Source of the DNA: Hymenobacter lapidiphilus | GTDB lineage: Bacteria; Bacteroidota; Bacteroidia; Cytophagales; Hymenobacteraceae | Reading direction: 5' to 3' | Assembly: GCF_013377885.1 (NCBI RefSeq) | Contig: NZ_JABKAU010000014.1 | Location: 50,905 to 114,904, forward strand | Length of the DNA stretch: 64,000 nt | Part shown: positions 1 to 7,047 of the stretch, piece after piece | Numbering within the stretch: the stretch's first letter is position 1 | Layout: every line of letters starts with the position of its first letter | Notes under the pieces: model-generated | Told to the model about the DNA's origin: nothing | What the model saw: only the letters and a program-made list of their open reading frames with translations | Database searches by the model: none | Position numbers and translations under genes: made by a program

Positions 1-186
1 GTTAAGTTCGTAGTAGGTCCTGATGGATCTGTTTCGAATGTAGAGGTGCAGAAAGGCATTGGTGCCGGTTGCGACGAAGAGGCTATGCGGGTTGTTAAAA
101 GCCTGCCGCGTTTCACACCGGGCAAGCAGAACGGCCGGGCAGTATCGGTTTACTACACAGTGCCGATTACCTACTCGATCAAGTAA
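1..186 (+). CDS. TonB C-terminal domain protein (5'-truncated by window edge)
   Basis: Only the last 61 codons are in the window; the reading frame is open from base 1 to a TAA at 184-186. The residues match the end of a TonB C-terminal domain: VKFVVGPDGSVSNVEV, then DEEAMRVVKSLPRFTPGKQNG, then a final strand ending VPITYSIK. It aligns residue for residue with the end of the next gene (438-1277), so the two are tandem paralogues. TonB carries proton-motive energy from ExbB/ExbD across the periplasm to outer-membrane receptors. The N-terminal membrane anchor lies outside the window, so the full architecture cannot be confirmed. Confidence 0.9.
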   Translation, partial: VKFVVGPDGSVSNVEVQKGIGAGCDEEAMRVVKSLPRFTPGKQNGRAVSVYYTVPITYSIK

Positions 187-218
187 CGCTGGCTGACCGC
201 TTGCGGCAACCAATTTCT

Positions 219-264
219 TAAACCCCAAACCCGACACTCGTCTGGTTTGGGGTTTTTGCTTTTA
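219..264 (+). terminator. Rho-independent terminator after first tonB
   Basis: A perfect 12-bp stem (220-231 with 244-255, core AACCCCAAAC / GTTTGGGGTT) and 12-nt loop are followed by a T-rich tract ending near 264. It lies 33 bp after the stop codon at 186 and separates the two tonB paralogues. Confidence 0.8.
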
Positions 265-437
265 CGGTTATACCCGTTTGGGTCTATAAGTATCGGTTTC
301 GAAAAATATAGTCGGCACGCATACTACCCGTAACAGCGCAGGCGTTTACTATCTGAAAGCCAGCGCATGGGGAGTAGCAGAGGGTAGGCATGGCTTGGGA
401 AGTTTAACGTGTTTCGTTCACTTAATTCCTATACGCC

Positions 438-1277
438 ATGACCACCAACGCACCTATTTCTCTACCCTCCCTCGACGACATCGTGTTCGAGGGACGCAAT
501 AAAGCCTACGGGGCCTACGCGCTACGTCAGCTTTATGGCCGCCACCTCTTCCGGGCCGTAGCAATGGCCGTGGCCCTGGCGGCGCTGCTTATTGCCGTGC
601 CGCTTGGCATCAGCTACTTGTGGCCGGCGGTGGTGGTGGTGCCGCCCATTGTACCAACCGGACCGGTAATCGATATTCTGCCACCGCCTACCATCGCGCA
701 GCCGCCGGTGGTAACGCCGCCACCCAGCTCGCAGGCTACTATCACGCTACGCACGGAGCTCAGCGAAAACCTGCCGCCCACGGTAGTTGATGATGTGCAG
801 CCACAAAAGCCCCAGCAGCCCGATGTAGCTGCGCCAGATATAAACGGGCCGGTGGCGCTGGGCAGCATCAACCGCGACGGTACCGGTGGTTTTGCCGATA
901 CGGCTGGTCCTGGCGCACCGGGCAACGACTCGGCAGCTAACCCGGCGGCTCCGGCCGTTACCAAGCCTTTTGTTTCGGTAGAGGTGATGCCTGAGTTTGC
1001 CGGCGGCCAGGCAGCGCTGGCCAAATACCTGCAGCGCAACCTCCACTACCCTACCCCGGCCCTTAAAGCGGGCGTTGGCGGCCGGGTGTACATTGCTTTC
1101 ACCGTGAACACCGACGGCTCCATTACCGATGTGGAAGTGCTCAAGGGCTTGGGCTACGGTACCGATGAGGAAGCCAGCCGGGTTATCCGGAAGATGCCCG
1201 CCTGGAAACCCGGCTACCAGAACAACCGCGCTGTGCCAGTGCGCTACAACCTGCCCATTACGTTCACTTATCAATAG
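438..1277 (+). CDS. Energy transducer TonB
   Basis: This 279-residue protein has the usual Bacteroidota TonB layout. A cytoplasmic N-terminus carries the motif LDDIVFEGRNKAYGAYALR (12-30). One transmembrane helix follows at about 39-61, then a long Pro/Thr/Val-rich periplasmic spacer (about 64-175), then a TonB C-terminal domain (about 180-279) with GGRVYIAFTVNTDGSITDVEV and DEEASRVIRKMPAWKPG. It should couple the ExbB/ExbD proton channel to TonB-dependent receptors. The ATG at 438 places the conserved N-terminal motif next to the start. The gene follows a tonB paralogue and precedes a PstS-like lipoprotein and a TPR protein, a grouping often seen in Bacteroidota. Which of the two paralogues serves which receptors cannot be told from sequence. 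Confidence 0.92.
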   Translation: MTTNAPISLPSLDDIVFEGRNKAYGAYALRQLYGRHLFRAVAMAVALAALLIAVPLGISYLWPAVVVVPPIVPTGPVIDILPPPTIAQPPVVTPPPSSQATITLRTELSENLPPTVVDDVQPQKPQQPDVAAPDINGPVALGSINRDGTGGFADTAGPGAPGNDSAANPAAPAVTKPFVSVEVMPEFAGGQAALAKYLQRNLHYPTPALKAGVGGRVYIAFTVNTDGSITDVEVLKGLGYGTDEEASRVIRKMPAWKPGYQNNRAVPVRYNLPITFTYQ

Positions 1278-1328
1278 TTCTGGCAACCAGCTGCGGGCAG
1301 CCCGTAAAATCATCTTTTTTGTCGTTGG

Positions 1329-1358
1329 CACCCAACTGGTGAAATAACCAGTTGGGTG
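1329..1358. terminator. Perfect 12-bp hairpin after tonB
   Basis: CACCCAACTGGT (1329-1340) pairs exactly with ACCAGTTGGGTG (1347-1358) around a 6-nt loop, 52 bp after the tonB stop. No strong T-run follows, so it may be a weak or factor-assisted terminator. Confidence 0.5.
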
Positions 1359-1469
1359 TCTGCGTTTCTGCCTACCAGTGTACAACGGCAACCGGCAGCC
1401 GAACAAAAAGCGCTTATTTTTACGTTTGCTCCTTACCCGGATCTTTTTGCTCTGCTTCACTCAGTTATT

Positions 1470-1724
1470 ATGTCCAACCTGCCGCATACCCACGAACGCC
1501 TGGGCCGTCCTAGCCAGTCGCCCGGCCTGATACGCTACTTCACCCTGTTTATGGCTGTGCTTTACATGGCGCTGGGGATAAGCTTATGGCTGGTGCCGGC
1601 CGGTATGCTCCGGCTCGACGAGATGGCCCGTAAACTGTTGTCTGGTGTCTTCGTATTTTACGGAATCATTAGATTTGTTCGCACCTATCAACAGTACTTC
1701 AAAAAGAACCGGCATGAAGCATAG
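1470..1724 (+). CDS. Small conserved membrane protein
   Basis: The predicted product is 84 residues, starting MSNLPHTHERLGRPS. It has a hydrophilic N-terminus of about 22 residues, then two hydrophobic helices (about 25-44 and 54-70) and a basic tail YFKKNRHEA. The open frame extends upstream to 1356, but that region is not protein-like. A -7-type element TACGTTTG sits at 1421-1428, so the ATG at 1470 is preferred. The stop overlaps the next start by 11 bp (1714-1724), which implies translational coupling to the PstS-like lipoprotein. I recognise no named family; its place in the TonB/PstS-like/TPR group suggests a role in that membrane system, which is only inference. Confidence 0.7.
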   Translation: MSNLPHTHERLGRPSQSPGLIRYFTLFMAVLYMALGISLWLVPAGMLRLDEMARKLLSGVFVFYGIIRFVRTYQQYFKKNRHEA

Positions 1725-2670
1725 CATTCTTACGGGCCTGACGGCTGGTTTGCTCGGAGTAACAGGCCTCGCTGGCTGCAACGGCGACAATAAGTCGGCG
1801 GCGGTTCTCGACACACCAACCAGTGGCAACATCCGCATCGGAGTAGATGAGACCTTTGCCCCCATCATCAAGTCGGAGGTCGATACCTTTCAAAAGCTGT
1901 ACCCGGGTGCCCGCATAGAGGCCGTTTACCAGCCCGAGCGCGACGTAATGCAGGCTTTCCTGGATGACAGTGTGCGGCTGGCTGTTGTATCGCGCCAGCT
2001 GACGGAGGCCGAGTTGGCTCGCTTTAAAAGTATCCAGATAGTACCCCGCGCCATTCGGATCGGGGTAGATGGCGTTGCCATCATCCTGCACCCCAGTAAC
2101 CCCGATTCGTTGCTGACGACGGCCCAGCTGCGCGGTATTTTCACGGGCCAGCTTACCCAGTGGAACCAGCTGAGCCCCGGCAATAAGAAGGGCGAGATTA
2201 CGGCCGTTTTCGACAACAATAATTCCAGTACTGCCCGCTTTGTGCAGGATTCCATCACGCGCGGCGCGGCACTGGCCAAAGGTATTTTTGCCTCCGAGTC
2301 GAACCCGGCCCTACTGGATTACGTTGCGAGTCATCCGAACGCTATTGGCGTAATTGGCGTGAACTGGATTTCGGACCGCGACGATAAGGGAGTTCAAAAG
2401 CTACTTGGACGCGTGCGCGTTGCGGGCATCAGTGCCAAAGCTGGCAATAGCACTCCCGACGACTACGTGCAGCCCTACCAAGCGTATCTGGCCCAGAAAA
2501 CATACCCACTCCGACGCGAGCTGTATATCATCAGCCGCGAGGCCCGGGCAGGTCTTGGCACCGGTTTTGCATCGTTCGTGGCAGGCAACAAGGGCCAGCT
2601 CATTATGCTCAAGTCCGGTTTAATGCCCGCCACCGGCCAGGTTCGTATCATTGACGTGAAATCGAACTGA
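1714..2670 (+). CDS. PstS-like periplasmic substrate-binding lipoprotein
   Basis: This 318-residue protein begins with a lipoprotein signal peptide (MKHSILTGLTAGLLGVTGLA then GC, lipidated Cys about residue 21). The remainder resembles the PstS-like/PBP class II binding fold: GNIRIGVDETFAPIIKSEVDTF, RLAVVSRQLTEAEL, and TTAQLRGIFTGQLTQWNQL followed by NNNSSTARFVQDSI and a C-terminal DYVQPYQAYLAQKTYPLRRE. The segments around the IFTG and NSSTARF motifs are typical of phosphate-binding PstS proteins. No pstCAB genes are nearby, so ABC uptake is doubtful. In Bacteroidota such proteins often travel with exbB/exbD/tonB and a TPR gene, as here. The ATG at 1714 was chosen because it gives the clean lipobox; the frame is open from 1645. 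Confidence 0.8.
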   Translation: MKHSILTGLTAGLLGVTGLAGCNGDNKSAAVLDTPTSGNIRIGVDETFAPIIKSEVDTFQKLYPGARIEAVYQPERDVMQAFLDDSVRLAVVSRQLTEAELARFKSIQIVPRAIRIGVDGVAIILHPSNPDSLLTTAQLRGIFTGQLTQWNQLSPGNKKGEITAVFDNNNSSTARFVQDSITRGAALAKGIFASESNPALLDYVASHPNAIGVIGVNWISDRDDKGVQKLLGRVRVAGISAKAGNSTPDDYVQPYQAYLAQKTYPLRRELYIISREARAGLGTGFASFVAGNKGQLIMLKSGLMPATGQVRIIDVKSN

Positions 2671-2703
2671 TTTTTTCCTTACAATACACCAACCACTTCT
2701 CTT

Positions 2704-4323
2704 ATGAACATTAAGCCCTGGAAGCTCACACTCCTCGCTGCTTTATCTGTTTCCGGCACTGCCGCCCTGGCCCAGAACACGGCCGTGGAAAAGGCGCTGC
2801 AAATGGAGCGCTACAATGAAGCCCGGTCTACGCTTCTTCGGCAGGGTCAGTCCAACGAAACTTCGTTTCAGTTGGGCCGCCTGTATCAGTTGCGCCAGAT
2901 GCCTGATTCGGCTGCGTACTACTTCAGCCGTATCAGCTTCGACAAGAAGGAACCGATGACCATGATTGCCGCCGGCCGTGCCGCGCTGGCTAAAGGCAAC
3001 GCCACGGAGGCGCAGGCCAAGTTCGACGAAGCCGTAAAGGCCTCGAAGGGTAAAGACCTCAGTGTATTCACCATGATTGCCCAGGCGTATGCCGAATCGG
3101 GCACCAAGGACGTTAGCAAGGCGCTGGAATACGTGAAAGAAGGCGAGAAATTCGCTGCCAAGACCGGCAAAGACGATGCGGCTCTTATGATTGCCCGCGG
3201 CGACCTGTATCAGAAGATCGAAACAGGTGGCGGCGAGGCCATGAACAGCTACGAGCGCGCCAATACCGGCGAGCCGAACAACGTGCAGGCATACGTTCGG
3301 CGCGGACAGCTGGCGTTACGCTCCCGCGACTACAACCGCGCCAAGGAGAACTTCGAGAAGGCCATCAGCATCGACGCAAATTACGCGCCGGCTTACAACG
3401 CCCTGGCCGAAACCTATTACTTCGCCGGCCGCTACGACGACGCGTTGGCTCAGTTCCAGAAGTACACCGCTCTGGCCGAGAATTCGACCGAAACCACAGC
3501 CAAGAACGCGGCCTTCCTGTACCTGACCGAGAAGTATCCGGAGGCAATGGTGGAGATTGACAAAGTGCTGGCCACCGACCCTAATAACCTCGCCATGAAC
3601 CGCATCAGAGCATACTCGTTGTACGAGATGGGCAAGAACGATGAGGCGATGACCGCTATGCAGCAGTACATGACTGTAGCCAAGGCGCAGGACAAGCTGA
3701 TTGCCGACGACAACGTATACTACGGCAAGATGCTGATCAAGAGCGGTAAAACGGCCGAAGGTGCCGCGCTGGTTGATGCCGCCATCAAGGCTGACCCCAA
3801 GAAGGCAACCGAGCTGCGCAAGGAGCTGGCCAAGGCCTACCTTGCAGCCAAGGACTACCCCAAGGCCATCGCAGCTTACCGGCAGATGATGCAGGAGAAC
3901 AACGGTGGAGAGCTGACCGACAAAGTGTACCTCGCCCGGGCTTACGAGCAGAACGAGCAGTACATGCCCGCCGACAGCCTCTACGGTGCCTTGCTGAAGG
4001 AGCGCCCCGAGTACGTGCCCGGATACCAGATGCGCGCCCGCGCCAACGCCAACCTCGATCCTGACTCGAAGAAGGGCTTAGCCAAGCCTTACTATGAGGA
4101 GTATATCAAGATGGCTACTGCTTCTGACAAGCCCGAGAGCTACAAGTCGGGCCTTGTAGAAGCCAACAAGTACCTGGGTTACTACTACTACCAGAAGGGG
4201 GATAAGACTGCCTCGCTGCCCTACTGGCAGCAGGCCCTGACCCTGAACCCCGCCGACGAGCAGGCCAAGACGGCTATCGATGCCATCACCAAGCCCGCTA
4301 AAGCTCCGGCCCGTCGGAAGTAG
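2704..4323 (+). CDS. Tetratricopeptide repeat protein, exported
   Basis: The product is 539 residues. A signal peptide (MNIKPWKLTLLAALSVSGTA, cleavage near ALAQN) is followed by a chain of about a dozen helix-turn-helix repeats of TPR type with recurring A..Y....Y..A...F signatures, for example NVQAYVRRGQLALRSRDYNR and APAYNALAETYYFAGRYDDA. The tail is basic (KPAKAPARRK). It is probably a periplasmic scaffold. It starts 33 bp after the PstS-like lipoprotein and is probably cotranscribed with it. No catalytic motif is visible. Confidence 0.85.
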   Translation: MNIKPWKLTLLAALSVSGTAALAQNTAVEKALQMERYNEARSTLLRQGQSNETSFQLGRLYQLRQMPDSAAYYFSRISFDKKEPMTMIAAGRAALAKGNATEAQAKFDEAVKASKGKDLSVFTMIAQAYAESGTKDVSKALEYVKEGEKFAAKTGKDDAALMIARGDLYQKIETGGGEAMNSYERANTGEPNNVQAYVRRGQLALRSRDYNRAKENFEKAISIDANYAPAYNALAETYYFAGRYDDALAQFQKYTALAENSTETTAKNAAFLYLTEKYPEAMVEIDKVLATDPNNLAMNRIRAYSLYEMGKNDEAMTAMQQYMTVAKAQDKLIADDNVYYGKMLIKSGKTAEGAALVDAAIKADPKKATELRKELAKAYLAAKDYPKAIAAYRQMMQENNGGELTDKVYLARAYEQNEQYMPADSLYGALLKERPEYVPGYQMRARANANLDPDSKKGLAKPYYEEYIKMATASDKPESYKSGLVEANKYLGYYYYQKGDKTASLPYWQQALTLNPADEQAKTAIDAITKPAKAPARRK

Positions 4324-4360
4324 AGCACGCAACAGGCTGCTTTATCAAGCTAAAAAAGGA

Positions 4361-4391
4361 AAAGCCCGCTACTTCGGTAGCGGGCTTTTTT
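4361..4391. terminator. Bidirectional terminator between TPR gene and rluD
   Basis: An A-rich flank and the stem AAAAGCCCGCTAC / GTAGCGGGCTTTT around a TTCG loop, followed by a T-run, give a classic rho-independent terminator on both strands between convergent genes. Confidence 0.9.
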
Positions 4392-4413
4392 CGTGTCTTG
4401 TCGAAAACCTCTG

Positions 4414-5532
4414 TTAGCTGGTGGCCGGTGCGTCGGCGTGCTCCTCCCACATTTTCAGTACGTCTGCAAAATCGGCCGGTAGCTCGGCTTCGAACTGCAT
4501 GAACTCGCGGCTGATGGGATGCTCGAAGCCCAGGGATTTGGCGTGCAGGGCCTGCCGGGGAAGCAAGGCCAGGGCTTTCTCAGCAAATGCCTTATAAGCC
4601 CCCGTACGTTGCCCATATACCACCCGGTCGCCGCCATAGGTAGCGTCGCCGAACAGTGGGTGGCCGATATGCTTCATGTGCACCCGAATCTGGTGGGTGC
4701 GGCCGGTTTCGAGGTTGCACTGCACCAGCGCCACCTGCCCAAAGGCTTGCAGCACTTTATAGTGCGTAACCGCCGTGCGGCCATAATCCCCCTCAAACGG
4801 AAACACGGCTTGCACCTTACGGTCCTTTATACTGCGGCCGATGTTGGTGCTGATGGTACCCTGCGCCTCGGCGGGCACGCCCCATACCAGCGCCAGGTAG
4901 GTACGCTCAATAGTATGGTGGAAAAACTGGTTCGACAGGTAGGTCATGGCATACTCCGACTTGCCGATAACAAGCAGCCCCGACGTGTCCTTATCGATGC
5001 GGTGTACAAGGCCGGGGCGCACTTCGCCATTACGGCCAGTGGGCAGGTTGGCGAGGTGGTGCGCCAACCCGTTTACCAGCGTGCCCTGCCAGTGCCCGAA
5101 GGCCGGGTGCACGACCAACCCGGCCGGCTTGTTCACCAGCAACAGTTCCGGGTCTTCGTAACGAATATCGAGGTCCATAGGCTCGGGCATCACCTTGAAC
5201 TCGCGAGGCGGCTCCGGCAGCGTCACCGTGATAATATCGAGCGGCTTGACGCGGTAGTTGGATTTCACCGCCTGGCTATTGACCTGCACAGCTCCGGCCA
5301 GAATAGCATTTTGAATGCGGGTGCGCGACGTTTTAGGGATGCGCAGCAGCAGAAACTTATCCAGCCGTAGCAGCTCCTGCTTGCGGTTGGCCTGAATGCG
5401 GTGATGCTCGTACAGTTCGTCGCCCCCTTCACTGTCATCACCCTCATCATCGGCCAGCTCTCCGGCAGGGAGTTCCTTGGGGGTAGGCGTGTGCATATTG
5501 GGCGCAGGGAATTCTTGTTCCAGTTCTGCCAT
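4414..5532 (-). CDS. rluD: RluD-type 23S rRNA pseudouridine synthase
   Basis: The 372-residue protein, starting MAELEQEF, has an acidic N-terminal extension (about 1-50), an S4 RNA-binding domain (about 54-105, LRLDKFLLLRIPKTSRTRIQ) and an RluA-family catalytic domain. The catalytic motif HRIDKDTSG lies at 177-185 with Asp180 as nucleophile, followed by LETGRTHQIRVHMKHIGHPL. RluD-type enzymes isomerise uridines in helix 69 of 23S rRNA; RluC-type specificity cannot be excluded. The frame is open to 5610, but the ATG at 5532 is preferred because the extra residues are not conserved-looking. It is convergent with the TPR gene and downstream of the ompH pair. Confidence 0.88.
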   Translation of the reverse strand: MAELEQEFPAPNMHTPTPKELPAGELADDEGDDSEGGDELYEHHRIQANRKQELLRLDKFLLLRIPKTSRTRIQNAILAGAVQVNSQAVKSNYRVKPLDIITVTLPEPPREFKVMPEPMDLDIRYEDPELLLVNKPAGLVVHPAFGHWQGTLVNGLAHHLANLPTGRNGEVRPGLVHRIDKDTSGLLVIGKSEYAMTYLSNQFFHHTIERTYLALVWGVPAEAQGTISTNIGRSIKDRKVQAVFPFEGDYGRTAVTHYKVLQAFGQVALVQCNLETGRTHQIRVHMKHIGHPLFGDATYGGDRVVYGQRTGAYKAFAEKALALLPRQALHAKSLGFEHPISREFMQFEAELPADFADVLKMWEEHADAPATS

Positions 5533-5597
5533 ATAGCGGAAAAATTGGTGGTCCGGAGTACGCCCGTGAGGGGGGCGCGACGTGGTAGCAAACAGCA

Positions 5598-5623
5598 GCA
5601 GCCGGGGCAAAAGCCCCGGCTGC
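5598..5623 (-). terminator. GC-rich hairpin between ompH and rluD
   Basis: GCAGCCGGGGC (5598-5608) pairs perfectly with GCCCCGGCTGC (5613-5623) around a 4-nt loop, 35 bp after the ompH stop. It lacks a strong T-run on the minus strand, so it is only a probable terminator of the envelope operon. Confidence 0.5.
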
Positions 5624-5657
5624 GCCGGTAAAGCCGTAAGGTAACGCGCCGGGGCGC

Positions 5658-6293
5658 TTACTTCTTAGTTTTAGTCTTGGTTTTGGTAGCGGCGGCGGGC
5701 ACGGCCGAAGCAGCTGGAGCAGCTGGTGTGGTTACCTTGGCAGCACTGGCAGCACCGGGCGTAATACCCATTTTCTTCAGCACCAGATCCGAAATATCAC
5801 CCTCCTTGGGACCGTGCAGCAGTACTGGGCTGGCACCGTCGGAGTTGAGCACATACGTAAAGCCGTTTTCATTCGCTACGGCATCAATGGTCTGCTGCAG
5901 CTTGTCGAGAGCAGGCTTGAGCAGGGTCTGCTGCTTCTGCTGCAACGACGTTTCGGCGCTCTGCTGGAACTCCTGAATCGACTGCTGCAGGTTCTGCAAC
6001 TCCTTCTGCTTGTCGGCCCGCACGGGGTCGGGCATGGTAGCGGCACCCTTCTGGAAGGCTTCGCCCTTGGCCTGGTACTCGGCGTATTTGGTGTCGAGCT
6101 GGTTTTTGAGCTGGGTGCTATAATCTTTCAGCTGCGACTCAATCTGCTTGCTTTCGGGCATCTGGCTCAGCACATACTCCACGCTGGTGTAGCCGATTTT
6201 CAGCGGCGCCTGGGCCAACGATGCGGTAGCGGTAGTGAGGGTAAGAGCGGCAATAGCCAGAGCAACGCGGATTTTGTTCATGGTAGTCGTCAT
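5658..6293 (-). CDS. OmpH/Skp family periplasmic chaperone (second copy)
   Basis: This is an OmpH/Skp-like protein of about 211 residues. It has a signal peptide ending near ASLAQA, then PLKIGYTSVEYVLSQMPE, the typical first strand of the family. A long coiled coil follows (about 40-135, rich in Q, K and E), then a C-terminal strand (NENGFTYVLNSDG). The extreme C-terminus is Ala/Thr-rich and ends KTKTKTKK. Skp-like proteins hold unfolded barrel proteins for BamA, which is encoded just upstream. Starts at 6293 or at the internal ATG 6281 (MNKIRVALAIAA) are both possible; TTG at 6296 is unlikely. The upstream ompH stop overlaps a TAACTTTG element (6326-6333) that could give this gene its own promoter. 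Confidence 0.85.
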   Translation of the reverse strand: MTTTMNKIRVALAIAALTLTTATASLAQAPLKIGYTSVEYVLSQMPESKQIESQLKDYSTQLKNQLDTKYAEYQAKGEAFQKGAATMPDPVRADKQKELQNLQQSIQEFQQSAETSLQQKQQTLLKPALDKLQQTIDAVANENGFTYVLNSDGASPVLLHGPKEGDISDLVLKKMGITPGAASAAKVTTPAAPAASAVPAAATKTKTKTKK

Positions 6294-6330
6294 CAAAAAA
6301 GGAAAAAGTCAGAAAGTTGAATATACAAAG

Positions 6331-7005
6331 TTACTTCTTTCGGCTGGCTGGACGGGCAGCGGGCTGGCGGGGGGCCGGTTCGTCGTTGTCGGCCGTTGGG
6401 GTGTTGCCGGCGGGGGTAGTAGGGGGCGTAATGGTTTTTACCGGTCCCTTCTGGCCCGGCTGGTTGGCATCGGGCGAGGCCAGGCCTAACTCCTCAAGCA
6501 CAAATTCGGTGTAGTCGTGCACGGGATTGGTATAAAGCATGGTCAGGTCGCCCGATTTATCGAAAACAATGGCCAACTGCTTTTTCTTGGCCACCTTCTC
6601 GATGGCCTCGAATACTACATCCTGCACTGGCTTGGTTAGTTCCTGCCGTTTGCGGAACAACTGGCCTTCAAAGCCAAATATCTTGTTAGTGTTGGTTTTG
6701 ATGTCCTGCTCTTTGGCCAGAATTTCGTCCTGACGCTTTTTCTTCATGGCTTCCGTCAGAACGACTTCTTCGGCCTGATAATTCCGAAGCAGCTTATCTA
6801 GTTCCGCTTTCTGATTTTCCAGGTCCTTCTGCCAGTTGGCGGCCTGGGTGTTCAGCTCCTGCTGCGCCTGCGCATATGCCGGCAGCTTACCCAGAACAAA
6901 CTCAGAATCGACATAGCCAAACTTCTGAGCCTGCGCCTTGGGAGCACCCAACAATACCAACAACAGGGCCAAAGCGGCCGAAACGCGGAAAATTAAGTGG
7001 TTCAT
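6331..7005 (-). CDS. OmpH/Skp family periplasmic chaperone (first copy)
   Basis: The product is 224 residues with a signal peptide (MNHLIFRVSAALALLLVLLG, cleavage near AQAQ) and then KFGYVDSEFVLGKLPAYAQA, the OmpH start. A charged coiled coil spans about 45-140, followed by KKKQLAIVFDKSGDLTMLYT. The Pro/Ala-rich tail (about 175-224) is longer than in E. coli Skp. The gene starts 42 bp after bamA and has the same orientation, so cotranscription is likely. Two ompH copies next to bamA are the normal Bacteroidota arrangement. Confidence 0.88.
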   Translation of the reverse strand: MNHLIFRVSAALALLLVLLGAPKAQAQKFGYVDSEFVLGKLPAYAQAQQELNTQAANWQKDLENQKAELDKLLRNYQAEEVVLTEAMKKKRQDEILAKEQDIKTNTNKIFGFEGQLFRKRQELTKPVQDVVFEAIEKVAKKKQLAIVFDKSGDLTMLYTNPVHDYTEFVLEELGLASPDANQPGQKGPVKTITPPTTPAGNTPTADNDEPAPRQPAARPASRKK

Positions 7006-7047
7006 GCTGTTGAAAAAATGGTGGCCCCGGCCCGCTCACCATTGGCG